A stretch of 64,000 nt of DNA from Hyphomicrobiales bacterium (GTDB lineage Bacteria > Pseudomonadota > Alphaproteobacteria > Rhizobiales > Beijerinckiaceae). Of this stretch, positions 53,840 through 61,975 are shown one piece after another. The DNA lies in NCBI GenBank assembly GCA_027484605.1, contig JAIXSR010000005.1:62001-126000 (forward strand). Direction: 5' to 3'. The notes below the pieces were generated by a model. It was not told where the DNA came from. It searched no databases and saw nothing but the letters and a program-made list of their open reading frames with translations. How positions within the stretch are numbered: the stretch's first letter is position 1; the number at the start of each line of letters is the position of its first letter. Both the position numbers and the translations under genes were made by a program.

Positions 53840-55126
53840 ATGTCGTCGACGTCGAGAGGCCTCGCCTCGTTTTTCCTGATGATCGCTGCCGCCATTGCCG
53901 GCAGCATGGTGCCTTTGCAGGCGGCGGATCTGCGTGGCCATGGCGGCCCGGTCCGGACCATCGCCGTGGGCGCGGGCGATATCGTGACCGGCAGTTTCGA
54001 CACAACGGTGATCCGCTGGGACCTGGCTTCCGGGCGGGCCCTGCTGGTCCATCGTTTCCATGACGGGGCGGTGAATGCCGTCACGCGGTTGCCGGATGGT
54101 GGATTCGCGAGCGCCGGCGAGGATCGCCGGATCGCGCTCTGGCGGGCGGGCGAGAGCCGCCCCCACCGCGTTCTCGAAGGCCATGCCGGGCCGATTGCCG
54201 GCCTTGCCCTGGCGCCGGATGGCCGGGTGCTGGCCTCCGCCAGCTGGGATGGCACCGTACGGCTCTGGCCACTGGCCGGCGGCGAGGCACAGGTGGTCGA
54301 GGGGCATCGCGGGCCGGTCAATGCCGTGGCCTTCCTGCCCGACCAGACGCTGGTGACGGCTGGATATGACGGGCTGGTTCGGATCATCCGCCCAGGCGGC
54401 AGCGCGCTCCAGGTCGAGACCGGCCTCCCCGTCAACACGCTTGCGGTGCTTGGCGGCGAGATCCTCGCCGCCGGCGCCGACGGGCAGTTGCGCTTCATCG
54501 ATCCGGCGAGCGGTGCTTTCGAGGCGATGCCCGTCGTCGAGGTGCCGATCGTCGCGCTGGCTGTGGAGCCGAAGGGCGATCTCGTCGCCGCGGCCGGTTT
54601 CCGCGGCGCCTTGGTGATGATCGAACGGGGCCCGCGCAAGGTCTTCCGGCGCATGGCCGGCCCGGCCTTTCCGCTCTGGTCGCTCGCCTTCTCGGCAGAT
54701 GGGCGCGAGATCCTCACCGGCGGGGCGGACCGGCTGGTCCGCCGCTGGCTGGTGGCGACGGGCGAGCCGGTCAACCCGGTTCTCGCCGACCAGACCGATG
54801 CCCTGGTCCAGCGCTTCGCGAATCATCGCGGTGCCGAGGTTTTCAAGGCCTGCATTGCCTGCCACACGCTGACACCGGATGACGGCAACCGCGCAGGGCC
54901 GACCCTGCATGGCGTCATGGGCCGGCGGATCGGGACGGCGCCGCACTATGTCTATTCGCCGGCCTTGACCGCGATGGATATCGTCTGGACCCGCGAGACC
55001 ATCGCGAAGCTCTTCACCCTGGGCCCGATGGCCTACACGCCCGGTACCAAGATGCCCGAGCAGCAGGTGCGCGATCCTGCCGATCTCGAGGCGCTTGTCG
55101 ATTTCATCGAGAAGGCCTCGCGCTAG
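53840..55126 (+). CDS. WD40 propeller fused to cytochrome c, periplasmic
   Basis: 428 residues. A signal-type segment (LASFFLMIAAAIAGSMVPLQ-AA) precedes about seven WD40-like blades (for example SFDTTVIRWDLASG, SWDGTVRLWPLAGG, GADRLVRRWLVATG) up to residue 310. A class I cytochrome c domain follows with haem motif CIACH (338-342) and probable Met405 ligand in GTKMPEQ. Export is needed for haem attachment. Probably an electron-transfer partner that docks through the propeller. Start ATG 53840. Its partner enzyme is not identified; sulfur-related genes lie on one side and formate dehydrogenase genes on the other. Confidence 0.87.
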   Translation: MSSTSRGLASFFLMIAAAIAGSMVPLQAADLRGHGGPVRTIAVGAGDIVTGSFDTTVIRWDLASGRALLVHRFHDGAVNAVTRLPDGGFASAGEDRRIALWRAGESRPHRVLEGHAGPIAGLALAPDGRVLASASWDGTVRLWPLAGGEAQVVEGHRGPVNAVAFLPDQTLVTAGYDGLVRIIRPGGSALQVETGLPVNTLAVLGGEILAAGADGQLRFIDPASGAFEAMPVVEVPIVALAVEPKGDLVAAAGFRGALVMIERGPRKVFRRMAGPAFPLWSLAFSADGREILTGGADRLVRRWLVATGEPVNPVLADQTDALVQRFANHRGAEVFKACIACHTLTPDDGNRAGPTLHGVMGRRIGTAPHYVYSPALTAMDIVWTRETIAKLFTLGPMAYTPGTKMPEQQVRDPADLEALVDFIEKASR

Positions 55127-55131
55127 GCGCG

Positions 55132-57198
55132 TCAGGACTTTTCCTCGTCCTCCGGATGGGCCCGGAAATAATCCTCCGTGGTACGGACACGTGGCCGCTC
55201 GGGCCCGGCATAGGGATCGAAGCCCTGCAATGTTGCGGATTCGATCCGGCAATCGTCGCAATAGCCGATCAGCTTCAGACGATCCGCATTCGGCCCGGAG
55301 AACATCCAGTGCTTGCCGCCGAGCTTGGTCTTGATTTTCTCGATGGTCGAGCGCGTGCCGAACAGCTTGCCGCATTTGTCGCAGGGATAGGGCTCCTCCT
55401 GCTTCAGCGAGACCGGGCTGGCATTGATCCGGGTGAAGTCGAGCTGCGGAACCAGGGTGATGACCTTTTCCGGGCAGGTGGCCTGGCAGAGGCCGCACTG
55501 GACGCAGAGATCCTCCTGGAAGCGGAGTTCCGGCCGGTCCGGATTGGCGCTCAGGGCATCGACAGGGCAGGTCGAGACGCAGGACAGGCAGAGCGTGCAG
55601 CCCTCGGCATCGACCTCGACCTTGCCGAAGCCCGCGCCCTTTGCCAGCGGCACGACGGCCGGCTGCTGCAGCGCGACGGCGTGCCATTCGCGCAGCGCGA
55701 GCATGGTCAGCGGGCGCTTCGCCCCGAGCGGGAGGAAGCTCGCCTTGCCGGTCTTCTGGCCGGCCGGCATGGCGCGAAGGGCTGCAAGAAGGGCGTCCGG
55801 ATCGTCGGTGCCGATCACCGCGAAGGCTTCGGCTGCCTGGCCGAGGGCGGGCAGCAGGGCTGACAGCGTCTCGCCGAGCCGGACGAGCGGGGTGATGTCG
55901 TGGCGCGGTTTCGCGCGGGTCAGGACGGCGATGCCCGCTGCGCCATAGGCGAAGCTGCCGGCGATTTCCGCGAGGTCGAGCTGCGTCACCTCGTTGAGCG
56001 CGACAGGAATGACGCGGGCGGGCAGGCCCTCGCCGAACCGGGCCAGCGCATCGATCATCGGCTCGCCCTGTTCGGCGTCATGAAACAGCAGGACCGCATC
56101 CCGGCCGCCGGCCTGATCATAGGCGCGGAGCATGCTGCGGATCTTCTTCAGCATGTAGTCGGTTGCCGGCAAGGCGTAGCTCGCCGCACCGGTCGGGCAG
56201 ACCGAGGCGCAGCCGCCACAGCCGGCGCAGATCTGCGGATCGATCGCGACATGGTCACCGGCCGGCGTGATGGCGCCGGTCGGGCAGATCTCCAGGCAGC
56301 GCGTGCAGCCGGTGATCGTCGAACGCGAATGGGCACAGAGGCCGGAATCGAAGGTGATGTATTTCGGCTTGTCGAAGGTGCCGACAAGATCGCGGGCCCG
56401 GCTGACCAGCCTGTCGAGGGCGACCGGATCCCGCGGATCGGCGCGGAGATAGCCGTCACGGAGGTCATCCGCCGAGAAAAGCGGCCGGTCGCCGGTCAGG
56501 TCGATGATCAGGTCGCAGGTCGAGCGGGCCTGGTCACGGGCATCGCCGAAGGCCAGTGCAGCCCGCGAGGAGGGGAGGGAAAGGGCGAAATCGTCGACGA
56601 CAAGCTGGAAGGCACCGAGATGGCCGCTGGCCTGCCGGATCCGCCCCTTGGCGATCGGGAATTCCCGTTTTGCCGGCGGTGGCACGTCCTTCGGGTTGCG
56701 CAGCACGACCGTGACATCGAGGACATCGGCGAGGCGGGCCGCAATATCCATGGCCGTGGCATCCGCGCCGTAGACAAGAGTCACGCCCTGGCTCTCGATC
56801 GTCACGAAGGGGAGGGCGGGCGGCTCGATCATCGCGCCGGCGAGGAGGGCAGCCATTTTCGGGCCCGAACGGCTGCTCTCGCTCGACCAGCCGCCGGCAT
56901 TGCGGAGATCGAGATAGGCCTGCTCCCCGGCATAGCCGGCATCCTCCAGCACGCCGCGCAGCGTCACTTCCTCCTGGCGGCAGGCCAGCAGGAGCGAGCC
57001 GGCGCCGCTGGCAAGCGCGGCAAGCTTGTCCTGCTCGGTGCCGCAGAGATTCGTGCAGGCTGTGATCCGGCCCTCGGGCATGCCGAGCCCGGCCGCCATG
57101 GCGGCAAGGTCGGGGACGAATGTCTTCTCGCAGGAGCAGACGACGATCTGCGGCGCATTCCTGTCCTGGAGTATTGCTTCGGGTGCGCTGGGGGCCAT
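55132..57198 (-). CDS. Multi-cluster 4Fe-4S ferredoxin-like protein of formate dehydrogenase locus
   Basis: 688 residues. Four Cys-rich ferredoxin motifs are present: CxxCLEICP at about 288-305, CAGCGGCASVCP at 324-335, CTLCLSCVSTCP at 534-545 and CVQCGLCQATCP at 565-576. Extra cysteine sites are CSC near residue 21, a Cys cluster at 48-52, and two CxxC pairs at 606-609 and 647-650 that could bind zinc. Between the two ferredoxin pairs is a globular domain of unknown type. Cytoplasmic (no signal). It opens the accessory set, divergent from the other genes; probably handles electrons for formate dehydrogenase assembly or reoxidation. Confidence 0.85.
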   Translation of the reverse strand: MAPSAPEAILQDRNAPQIVVCSCEKTFVPDLAAMAAGLGMPEGRITACTNLCGTEQDKLAALASGAGSLLLACRQEEVTLRGVLEDAGYAGEQAYLDLRNAGGWSSESSRSGPKMAALLAGAMIEPPALPFVTIESQGVTLVYGADATAMDIAARLADVLDVTVVLRNPKDVPPPAKREFPIAKGRIRQASGHLGAFQLVVDDFALSLPSSRAALAFGDARDQARSTCDLIIDLTGDRPLFSADDLRDGYLRADPRDPVALDRLVSRARDLVGTFDKPKYITFDSGLCAHSRSTITGCTRCLEICPTGAITPAGDHVAIDPQICAGCGGCASVCPTGAASYALPATDYMLKKIRSMLRAYDQAGGRDAVLLFHDAEQGEPMIDALARFGEGLPARVIPVALNEVTQLDLAEIAGSFAYGAAGIAVLTRAKPRHDITPLVRLGETLSALLPALGQAAEAFAVIGTDDPDALLAALRAMPAGQKTGKASFLPLGAKRPLTMLALREWHAVALQQPAVVPLAKGAGFGKVEVDAEGCTLCLSCVSTCPVDALSANPDRPELRFQEDLCVQCGLCQATCPEKVITLVPQLDFTRINASPVSLKQEEPYPCDKCGKLFGTRSTIEKIKTKLGGKHWMFSGPNADRLKLIGYCDDCRIESATLQGFDPYAGPERPRVRTTEDYFRAHPEDEEKS

Positions 57199-57362
57199 TC
57201 GCTGCCGGCTCCTCTCCGGTCGGGCGTATTGCACACCCGGTCTTGTCTTTTTTGGAATGTCTTCAAATAAGAATGTCTCGCCGGAAGCAAGGGGGGATTG
57301 TCAGGTCGCTTCTGCGGGCCGGCATACTTCCCGGCAGACCATCGGCCCTTCAGAGTTGGATA

Positions 57363-58106
57363 ATGGACGATATCGCGCGATTTCCACCCCTCATCACGCC
57401 GTTCCGCCTCCGGGAGCGCGAGGATGCGTTCCAGGCAGCCCTTGCCGGCGCCGGCGCGACGGGCGAGGCCCATCGCGGCGCCGGAAGTCTTTTTTATGTC
57501 GGCCGGTTCGAATTGATCGAGTTCGCCATCGTGCTGGAGCCCGAGGAGCCATTATGGCTTGCCCGGAAAATCTTCTTTGCCGGAATGAATGCCCTGGCCG
57601 AGGCGCTGTCGGTGCTCTCGCCGCCGGAAAAGCCGATCACCATCCGCTATCCCGGCTCGCTCTATTTCGACGGGGCCCTCGTGGGTGGCGGCCGGCTCGG
57701 GCATCCGCCGGGGGCAGACGAGCAAACGCCGCCGGAATGGCTGGTCTTCGGTGCCATGGTCCGGGCCGGCGGCGTCCGGGAACTCGGCGTCGGGCTTGCG
57801 CCCGAGATCACCACGCTGGACGACGAGGGCTTCGATGACTGGAATCCGCCGCAATTCGCGGCATCCTTCTCGCGGCATTTCCTCGTCGAGGTGGATTCCT
57901 GGCACGAGCGCGGCTTTTCGGGAATCGGCCCGCGCTATCTCTCCTTCCTCGAACGGAACGAAGCCAAGGGGCGGCGCGGCATAGACGAGAATGGCGATCT
58001 TCTCCTCAGGGGCGAGGGCGGCGAGGTGCAGGATCGGCAGAAACTGATCCCGACGCTTGCGCGGCCGGAATGGTTCGACCCGCTGCTCAACGAGCCCAGA
58101 GGCTGA
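57363..58106 (+). CDS. Biotin/lipoate ligase-like protein of formate dehydrogenase locus
   Basis: 247 residues. The N-terminal two-thirds resembles a biotin/lipoate protein ligase fold (VLEPEEPLWLARKIFFAGMN and ITIRYPGSLYFDGALVGGGR), and the C-terminal third (WHERGFSGIGPRYLSFLERN, then IDENGDLLL) matches the DUF4444 type tail. The canonical ligase lysine/biotin loop is not evident, so catalysis is doubtful. Start ATG 57363. The DUF6505 gene starts directly at its stop. Recurs with formate dehydrogenase in related genomes, from memory; role unknown. Confidence 0.75.
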   Translation: MDDIARFPPLITPFRLREREDAFQAALAGAGATGEAHRGAGSLFYVGRFELIEFAIVLEPEEPLWLARKIFFAGMNALAEALSVLSPPEKPITIRYPGSLYFDGALVGGGRLGHPPGADEQTPPEWLVFGAMVRAGGVRELGVGLAPEITTLDDEGFDDWNPPQFAASFSRHFLVEVDSWHERGFSGIGPRYLSFLERNEAKGRRGIDENGDLLLRGEGGEVQDRQKLIPTLARPEWFDPLLNEPRG

Positions 58107-58107
58107 G

Positions 58108-58653
58108 ATGCCGCGGTTGCTGCGCACGATCCGTCTCGATCCATCGGATGCCTTTGTCTTCAACCGGGCGGCCGAGCCCGGCGAATGGGCTGTCCCGGGC
58201 ACGTTCCTGTTCTGGGAGCAGCCCGTGGAAGGGCTGATCGGCAAGGAGCGCGCGGCATTCCGCGCGGGCCTGCTTGGCATCGGCAGTTTCGGCTGGTCGA
58301 CGCTGGCCACCATCGTGGAGGCCACGGATCTCGAACGCTCGCTGCTGGTCCGCCAGCTTGCCGAACAGCTGGTCGCCCGCTGCGGCGCCCCGGATCTCGC
58401 GGCGGCCCTGCCGGCGGCCGAGAGCGAGGTTGCCTATGCCGAGGAACTCGCCGCGCCCGGGCCGGGGACGCTTGTCGCGATCCATCGGGTGGTCGAGAAT
58501 GGCGAGATTGTCGAACGGTTCCGGACCCTGCTGCCGGGAACGGACGAGCGGCATTCGCGGGCCTTCAGCTTCATGGAGGTTCCCGACGAGATGCCCGACG
58601 AGCAACTCGACCTTGCCGGCATGGTGGATACCAGGGGATTGGACAAGACATGA
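58108..58653 (+). CDS. DUF6505-type protein of formate dehydrogenase locus
   Basis: 181 residues, no signal peptide or membrane helix. Begins MPRLLRTIRLDPSDAFVFNR; includes EWAVPGTFLFWEQPVEGLIG and ends DEQLDLAGMVDTRGLDKT. I connect it with DUF6505 by context and wording; a profile search would settle this. Its stop overlaps the next start (ATGA), so expression is coupled to the DUF6352-like gene. Function unknown. Confidence 0.7.
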   Translation: MPRLLRTIRLDPSDAFVFNRAAEPGEWAVPGTFLFWEQPVEGLIGKERAAFRAGLLGIGSFGWSTLATIVEATDLERSLLVRQLAEQLVARCGAPDLAAALPAAESEVAYAEELAAPGPGTLVAIHRVVENGEIVERFRTLLPGTDERHSRAFSFMEVPDEMPDEQLDLAGMVDTRGLDKT

Positions 58654-59666
58654 CGCCGGAACGGCCTGATTTCTGGGTGGCCAGCGGCCATCACCTCGTC
58701 GACCGGATCGAGGGCGGCGGGCTCGTCGCGACCGATGCCTTCCTGCGGGCCTATCTCGCCCGTCCGGAACTGGTGCCGCCGGCGGAGGCCTGCCCGGTCG
58801 AGCGCGGGCTGCATGCCAGCCTTCTGCAGACACCGCGTCAGGTGGTGGGGGCCGACGAGATCGGCCTGATCGCCGATCCGGATGCGCGCGAGAATCTCGG
58901 GCTCTTCCTGGCGTTCCGCGACCGGATCCTCGCCGCGCCGACGCTGGAAGCCGCCTATCTGGCGCTGGTCCGGGGCGACCTCTCGGGCATCCCGCCGCTC
59001 TTCCTGCAGCAACTGGTGCATCTCGTCGCGCGGAACGCGTTCGACGAGGAGGCGGATGTCCATGTCCTGCGGGCGGCCGAATGCTTCTGGCGGACGCAGC
59101 GCGTGACCTTCCATGAAGGGTCGGTGCTGCTGGCAGACCAGGAGGCGATCGAGCAGCACGAGCATGCGCGGGATCATTCGCCCCTGCTCTCCATGCTGGG
59201 CGGCCCGGCGGTCTCGGAACTCGAGGTGCTCTCGCCCGAGATTGCCGTGAGCTATCACGGGCGCAGCGACGCGCATGATCTCGTCTTCGACCTGACCCAT
59301 CCTGAGCATGGGCGCCCGGCCCTTGCCCGGGCCATGTCTGGCTGGATCCGGCATCTCCTGGGTATCGAGATCGGCTTCACGCCGGTCGATGCCTTTTCCG
59401 AGGAGCGCTTCGCCTGGTTCATCGCACTGGATACCGAAGGCACGGCGATCGGCAACCGCGTCTGGAACGGCGAGGCCCTGGCCGACGACCAGCGGGCGCG
59501 ACTTCTGGCCCTCTTCACCTTCACCCTGCCCGATCACGCCCGGATCCGCGCCGACAAGCGCGGCCGCAAGGCTTTCGCGCTGCTGGGCTCGACGACGGAC
59601 CGGATCGTGCGCATCAAGCCGCAGAACCTGATTGCCGGCCTGCCCCTGGCGCCGGATGCCGGCTGA
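58650..59666 (+). CDS. DUF6352-type protein of formate dehydrogenase locus
   Basis: 338 residues, soluble. Begins PERPDFWVASGHHLVDRIEG; later HLVARNAFDEEADVHVLRAA, LLADQEAIEQHEHARDHSPL (His/Glu-rich) and SYHGRSDAHDLVFDLTHPEH. The family is known only from such neighbourhoods to my knowledge. The His-rich HEHARDH segment could bind metal. Translationally coupled to the preceding gene; the DUF3305 gene follows after 27 bases. Confidence 0.7.
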   Translation: MTPERPDFWVASGHHLVDRIEGGGLVATDAFLRAYLARPELVPPAEACPVERGLHASLLQTPRQVVGADEIGLIADPDARENLGLFLAFRDRILAAPTLEAAYLALVRGDLSGIPPLFLQQLVHLVARNAFDEEADVHVLRAAECFWRTQRVTFHEGSVLLADQEAIEQHEHARDHSPLLSMLGGPAVSELEVLSPEIAVSYHGRSDAHDLVFDLTHPEHGRPALARAMSGWIRHLLGIEIGFTPVDAFSEERFAWFIALDTEGTAIGNRVWNGEALADDQRARLLALFTFTLPDHARIRADKRGRKAFALLGSTTDRIVRIKPQNLIAGLPLAPDAG

Positions 59667-59693
59667 GGACGAGAGACGCTGAGGACGAGAGAC

Positions 59694-60191
59694 ATGGCCG
59701 AAGAGAGCATTGCCGTTGGCGTCATCGTCGAGAAGCGGAAGGCCGCCAGCCCATGGATCGACCATACCTGGTCGCCCGTGGCCGTCCTGCCGGGCCTGCC
59801 CGAGGCGGCATCGATGACCCTGATCGAGACCCTGCCGGATGGCGAGCGTTACTATCTCGGCGCGGCGCGGGTAACCCTCGCCTCGGTGGATACGGCGAAT
59901 TACCGCGACAACATGATGAGCGGCGCGCCCAAGCTCTGGGTGGCGATGCGCGAGGACCATCCTGAAGCCGGGCTCGTGCTGGTTGCCGTGACCGCCGATC
60001 CGGCGGAGGGGGAGGCGCATACCGAAACCGGGACGAACATCGTCGATACCGTGCCGATGGTGCCGGAGATCGCCCATTTCGTGGCGCAATTCGTCGATAC
60101 GCATCATGTCGAGCGCGAATTCTTCAAGCGCAAGCGCGACCGGGCCGATCCGAACCGGCTGGCGCGCCGCCCGATGGGCGAGGAAGGCTAG
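59694..60191 (+). CDS. DUF3305 family protein
   Basis: 165 residues, soluble. Begins AVGVIVEKRKAASPWIDHTW, the family hallmark, with YYLGAARVTLASVDTANYRD in the middle and a basic C-terminus (REFFKRKRDRADPNRLARR). Recurs beside DUF3306 and formate dehydrogenase genes in alphaproteobacteria and betaproteobacteria. Role unknown; likely maturation. DUF3306 gene starts three bases later. Confidence 0.82.
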   Translation: MAEESIAVGVIVEKRKAASPWIDHTWSPVAVLPGLPEAASMTLIETLPDGERYYLGAARVTLASVDTANYRDNMMSGAPKLWVAMREDHPEAGLVLVAVTADPAEGEAHTETGTNIVDTVPMVPEIAHFVAQFVDTHHVEREFFKRKRDRADPNRLARRPMGEEG

Positions 60192-60194
60192 GCC

Positions 60195-60836
60195 ATGAGC
60201 CAGGGCGAAGGATTTCTCAGCCGCTGGTCCCGGCGAAAGCTGAAGCCGGCGCCGGAAGCCGGTGCTGCAGTTCCGGATGATCCGTCAGGTGCGCTTGTTG
60301 CGGCGGAGGAAGGGGCCGTGGCCGCTGCCGAGGCGGAGCCCGAATTCGACATCACGACACTGACCCCGCTGGACGCCCTCACGGCCGAGAGCGATTTCAC
60401 CCAGTTCCTGCAGAAAGGCGTGCCGGAAGCCCTGCGCAGTGCGGCCCTGCGCAAGATGTGGGTGCTGGATCCGATCCTGAGCGCACCGGATCGCTTCGCG
60501 GAATATGCCTGGGACTTCAACGATCCCAACGCAATGCCCGGCTTCGGCCCCATGGAGGCCGGGTTCGATCCCGCATCCATGCTGCGCCAGATCATGGGCG
60601 AGAAGGATCCCGAGGCACCGGCGGAAGCGGCAGCAGAGCTGCACCTGCCGAATCAGGATGATGCGGCCGAGACGGCCGACGAGCCGCTGTCCCTGCCGGA
60701 GGAGCCGGCTGCGGGGCAAATTGTCGCGACTCCGGATGATTCCGGCGAAGAGCCGATTGTTGCCAGGGAAATTGCCGAAGAGACCCTTGAAACTATCCCG
60801 CCTCGACGGCGGCATGGCGGCGCGCTGCCAAACTGA
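60195..60836 (+). CDS. DUF3306 family protein
   Basis: 213 residues. Starts GEGFLSRWSRRKLKPAPEAG, the family's typical basic N-terminus, followed by an acidic low-complexity linker. The conserved core lies at about 50-130: DALTAESDFTQFLQKGVPEA, LRKMWVLDPILSAPDRFAEY and DFNDPNAMPGFGPM. The C-terminal 80 residues are acidic and disordered. Pairs with DUF3305 next to formate dehydrogenase. Function unknown. Confidence 0.82.
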   Translation: MSQGEGFLSRWSRRKLKPAPEAGAAVPDDPSGALVAAEEGAVAAAEAEPEFDITTLTPLDALTAESDFTQFLQKGVPEALRSAALRKMWVLDPILSAPDRFAEYAWDFNDPNAMPGFGPMEAGFDPASMLRQIMGEKDPEAPAEAAAELHLPNQDDAAETADEPLSLPEEPAAGQIVATPDDSGEEPIVAREIAEETLETIPPRRRHGGALPN

Positions 60837-60847
60837 ATAATGAATAT

Positions 60848-60876
60848 GCTTGCGTGCCATAGGGTCATCCTATACT
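60848..60876 (+). promoter_or_regulatory. Candidate promoter upstream of HTH-TorD and formate dehydrogenase genes
   Basis: GCTTGC at 60848-60853 (or TTGCGT at 60850-60855) and TATACT at 60871-60876 are spaced 17 (or 15) bases apart, about 53 bases before the HTH-TorD start. The surrounding 90-base gap is AT-richer than the genes. No Fnr-type TTGAT-N4-ATCAA site was seen. Confidence 0.45.
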
Positions 60877-60928
60877 CTCGAACCATTCCAGTTTAGAAGA
60901 CGGCCAAAGCCGCAAACTCGGGTTCGGG

Positions 60929-61756
60929 ATGAGAGACGCAGGCCTTCAGGAAGCCATTCGCGCGGTTGGCGGTATTTCCGCTCTTTCGCGCCTGCTTGGC
61001 ATTGCCCAGCCTTCGGTCTCGATATGGACACGTGTCCCCGCCGAACGGGTGCTGGCCGTCGAGAGCGCGACAGCCGTCTCGCGCCATGTTCTCCGTCCTG
61101 ATCTTTACCCCTCCGCCGAGGATGATCCGTCGCTCGATCCGATCGATGAGGCGCGCTCGCGGCTCTACCTGCTGCTCTCGCATCTCCTTCTGAAGGTGCC
61201 TGACGAGCGCGTGCTGATCGATCTGCGTCGCCTGCAGGGCGATGACAGTGCTCTCGGGCAGGCGCTGATGGCGCTTGCCGAGGCTTCCGATGTGCCCGGC
61301 GCCGACAAGATCGCCCGCGAGCATTTCGACCTCTTCATCGGGGTCGGCCGTGGCGAATTGCTTCCCTACGCGTCCTTCTACCTGACCGGTTTTCTCTATG
61401 AGCGCCCGCTGGTCCGGGTCCGGCAGGACATGCGTCGCCTGGGTGTCGAGCGGTCGGACGGGATGTCCGAGCCGGAAGACCATCTCGGGTTCCTGCTCGA
61501 GACCATGGCGGGCCTGGTCGCCCGCCGCTTCGTCGCCGAGGCGACCGAGCAGAAGCTTTTCTTCACGCGGCATGTCCAGCCTTGGGCCGAGCGGTTCTTC
61601 ACCGATCTCGCCAAGGCCGAAGCCGCGCGATTCTACCGCAAGGTCGGGGCTCTCGGCCTCGAATTCATGCGGATCGAGCGCGAGGCCTTCGCCCTGGATC
61701 CGGATGTGACCGATTCTTCCGATGCGATCGACGCCAGCCAAGGAGCAAGCGCATGA
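60929..61756 (+). CDS. YdaS-like HTH domain fused to TorD-family chaperone
   Basis: 275 residues. Residues 1-60 (LQEAIRAVGGISALSRLLGI, AQPSVSIW, then VPAERVLAVESATAVSRHVL) form a Cro/YdaS-type helix-turn-helix. Residues from about 70 on are an all-helical TorD/DmsD chaperone (HLLLKVPDERVLIDL, FIGVGRGELLPYASFYLTG, PEDHLGFLLETMAGLVARRF). TorD chaperones bind Tat signal peptides and the immature molybdoenzyme. A DNA-binding head on such a chaperone suggests sensing of unoccupied chaperone. Its stop overlaps the next gene (ATGA). Start ATG 60929. Confidence 0.85.
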   Translation: MRDAGLQEAIRAVGGISALSRLLGIAQPSVSIWTRVPAERVLAVESATAVSRHVLRPDLYPSAEDDPSLDPIDEARSRLYLLLSHLLLKVPDERVLIDLRRLQGDDSALGQALMALAEASDVPGADKIAREHFDLFIGVGRGELLPYASFYLTGFLYERPLVRVRQDMRRLGVERSDGMSEPEDHLGFLLETMAGLVARRFVAEATEQKLFFTRHVQPWAERFFTDLAKAEAARFYRKVGALGLEFMRIEREAFALDPDVTDSSDAIDASQGASA

Positions 61757-61965
61757 GCATGAAAAAAGACGACAAGCTCGAAAAGGTAGACCGCTCCCGC
61801 CGCAGCTTCCTGCAGGCGGGCCTCGCGGGCGCTTCGGCGGCTGCCGCCGCGACGGGTGCTGCCGTTGTTCCGGCAGCAGCCAGCGAGAGCGATGCCGACA
61901 AGAAGAAGGCGCGCTACCGCGAGACCGACCACGTGAAGACCTATTACGCCACCAATCGCTACTGA
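61753..61965 (+). CDS. Small Tat-signal protein of formate dehydrogenase region
   Basis: 70 residues: a basic N-terminus, twin-arginine motif RSRRSFLQAG, an alanine-rich hydrophobic stretch (AGASAAAAATGAAVVPAAA) and a short charged tail (KKKARYRETDHVKTYYATNR). Corresponds to the 'formate dehydrogenase region TAT target' family. Too small to be an enzyme; possibly a co-exported subunit or a chaperone decoy. Overlaps HTH-TorD by four bases and lies ten bases before fdhA. Confidence 0.85.
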   Translation: MSMKKDDKLEKVDRSRRSFLQAGLAGASAAAAATGAAVVPAAASESDADKKKARYRETDHVKTYYATNRY

Positions 61966-61975
61966 GGGGAACGCG

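Noticed and set aside
60837-60928. Fnr/anaerobox upstream of formate dehydrogenase
   Set aside because: No TTGAT-N4-ATCAA-like palindrome is present in the gap.
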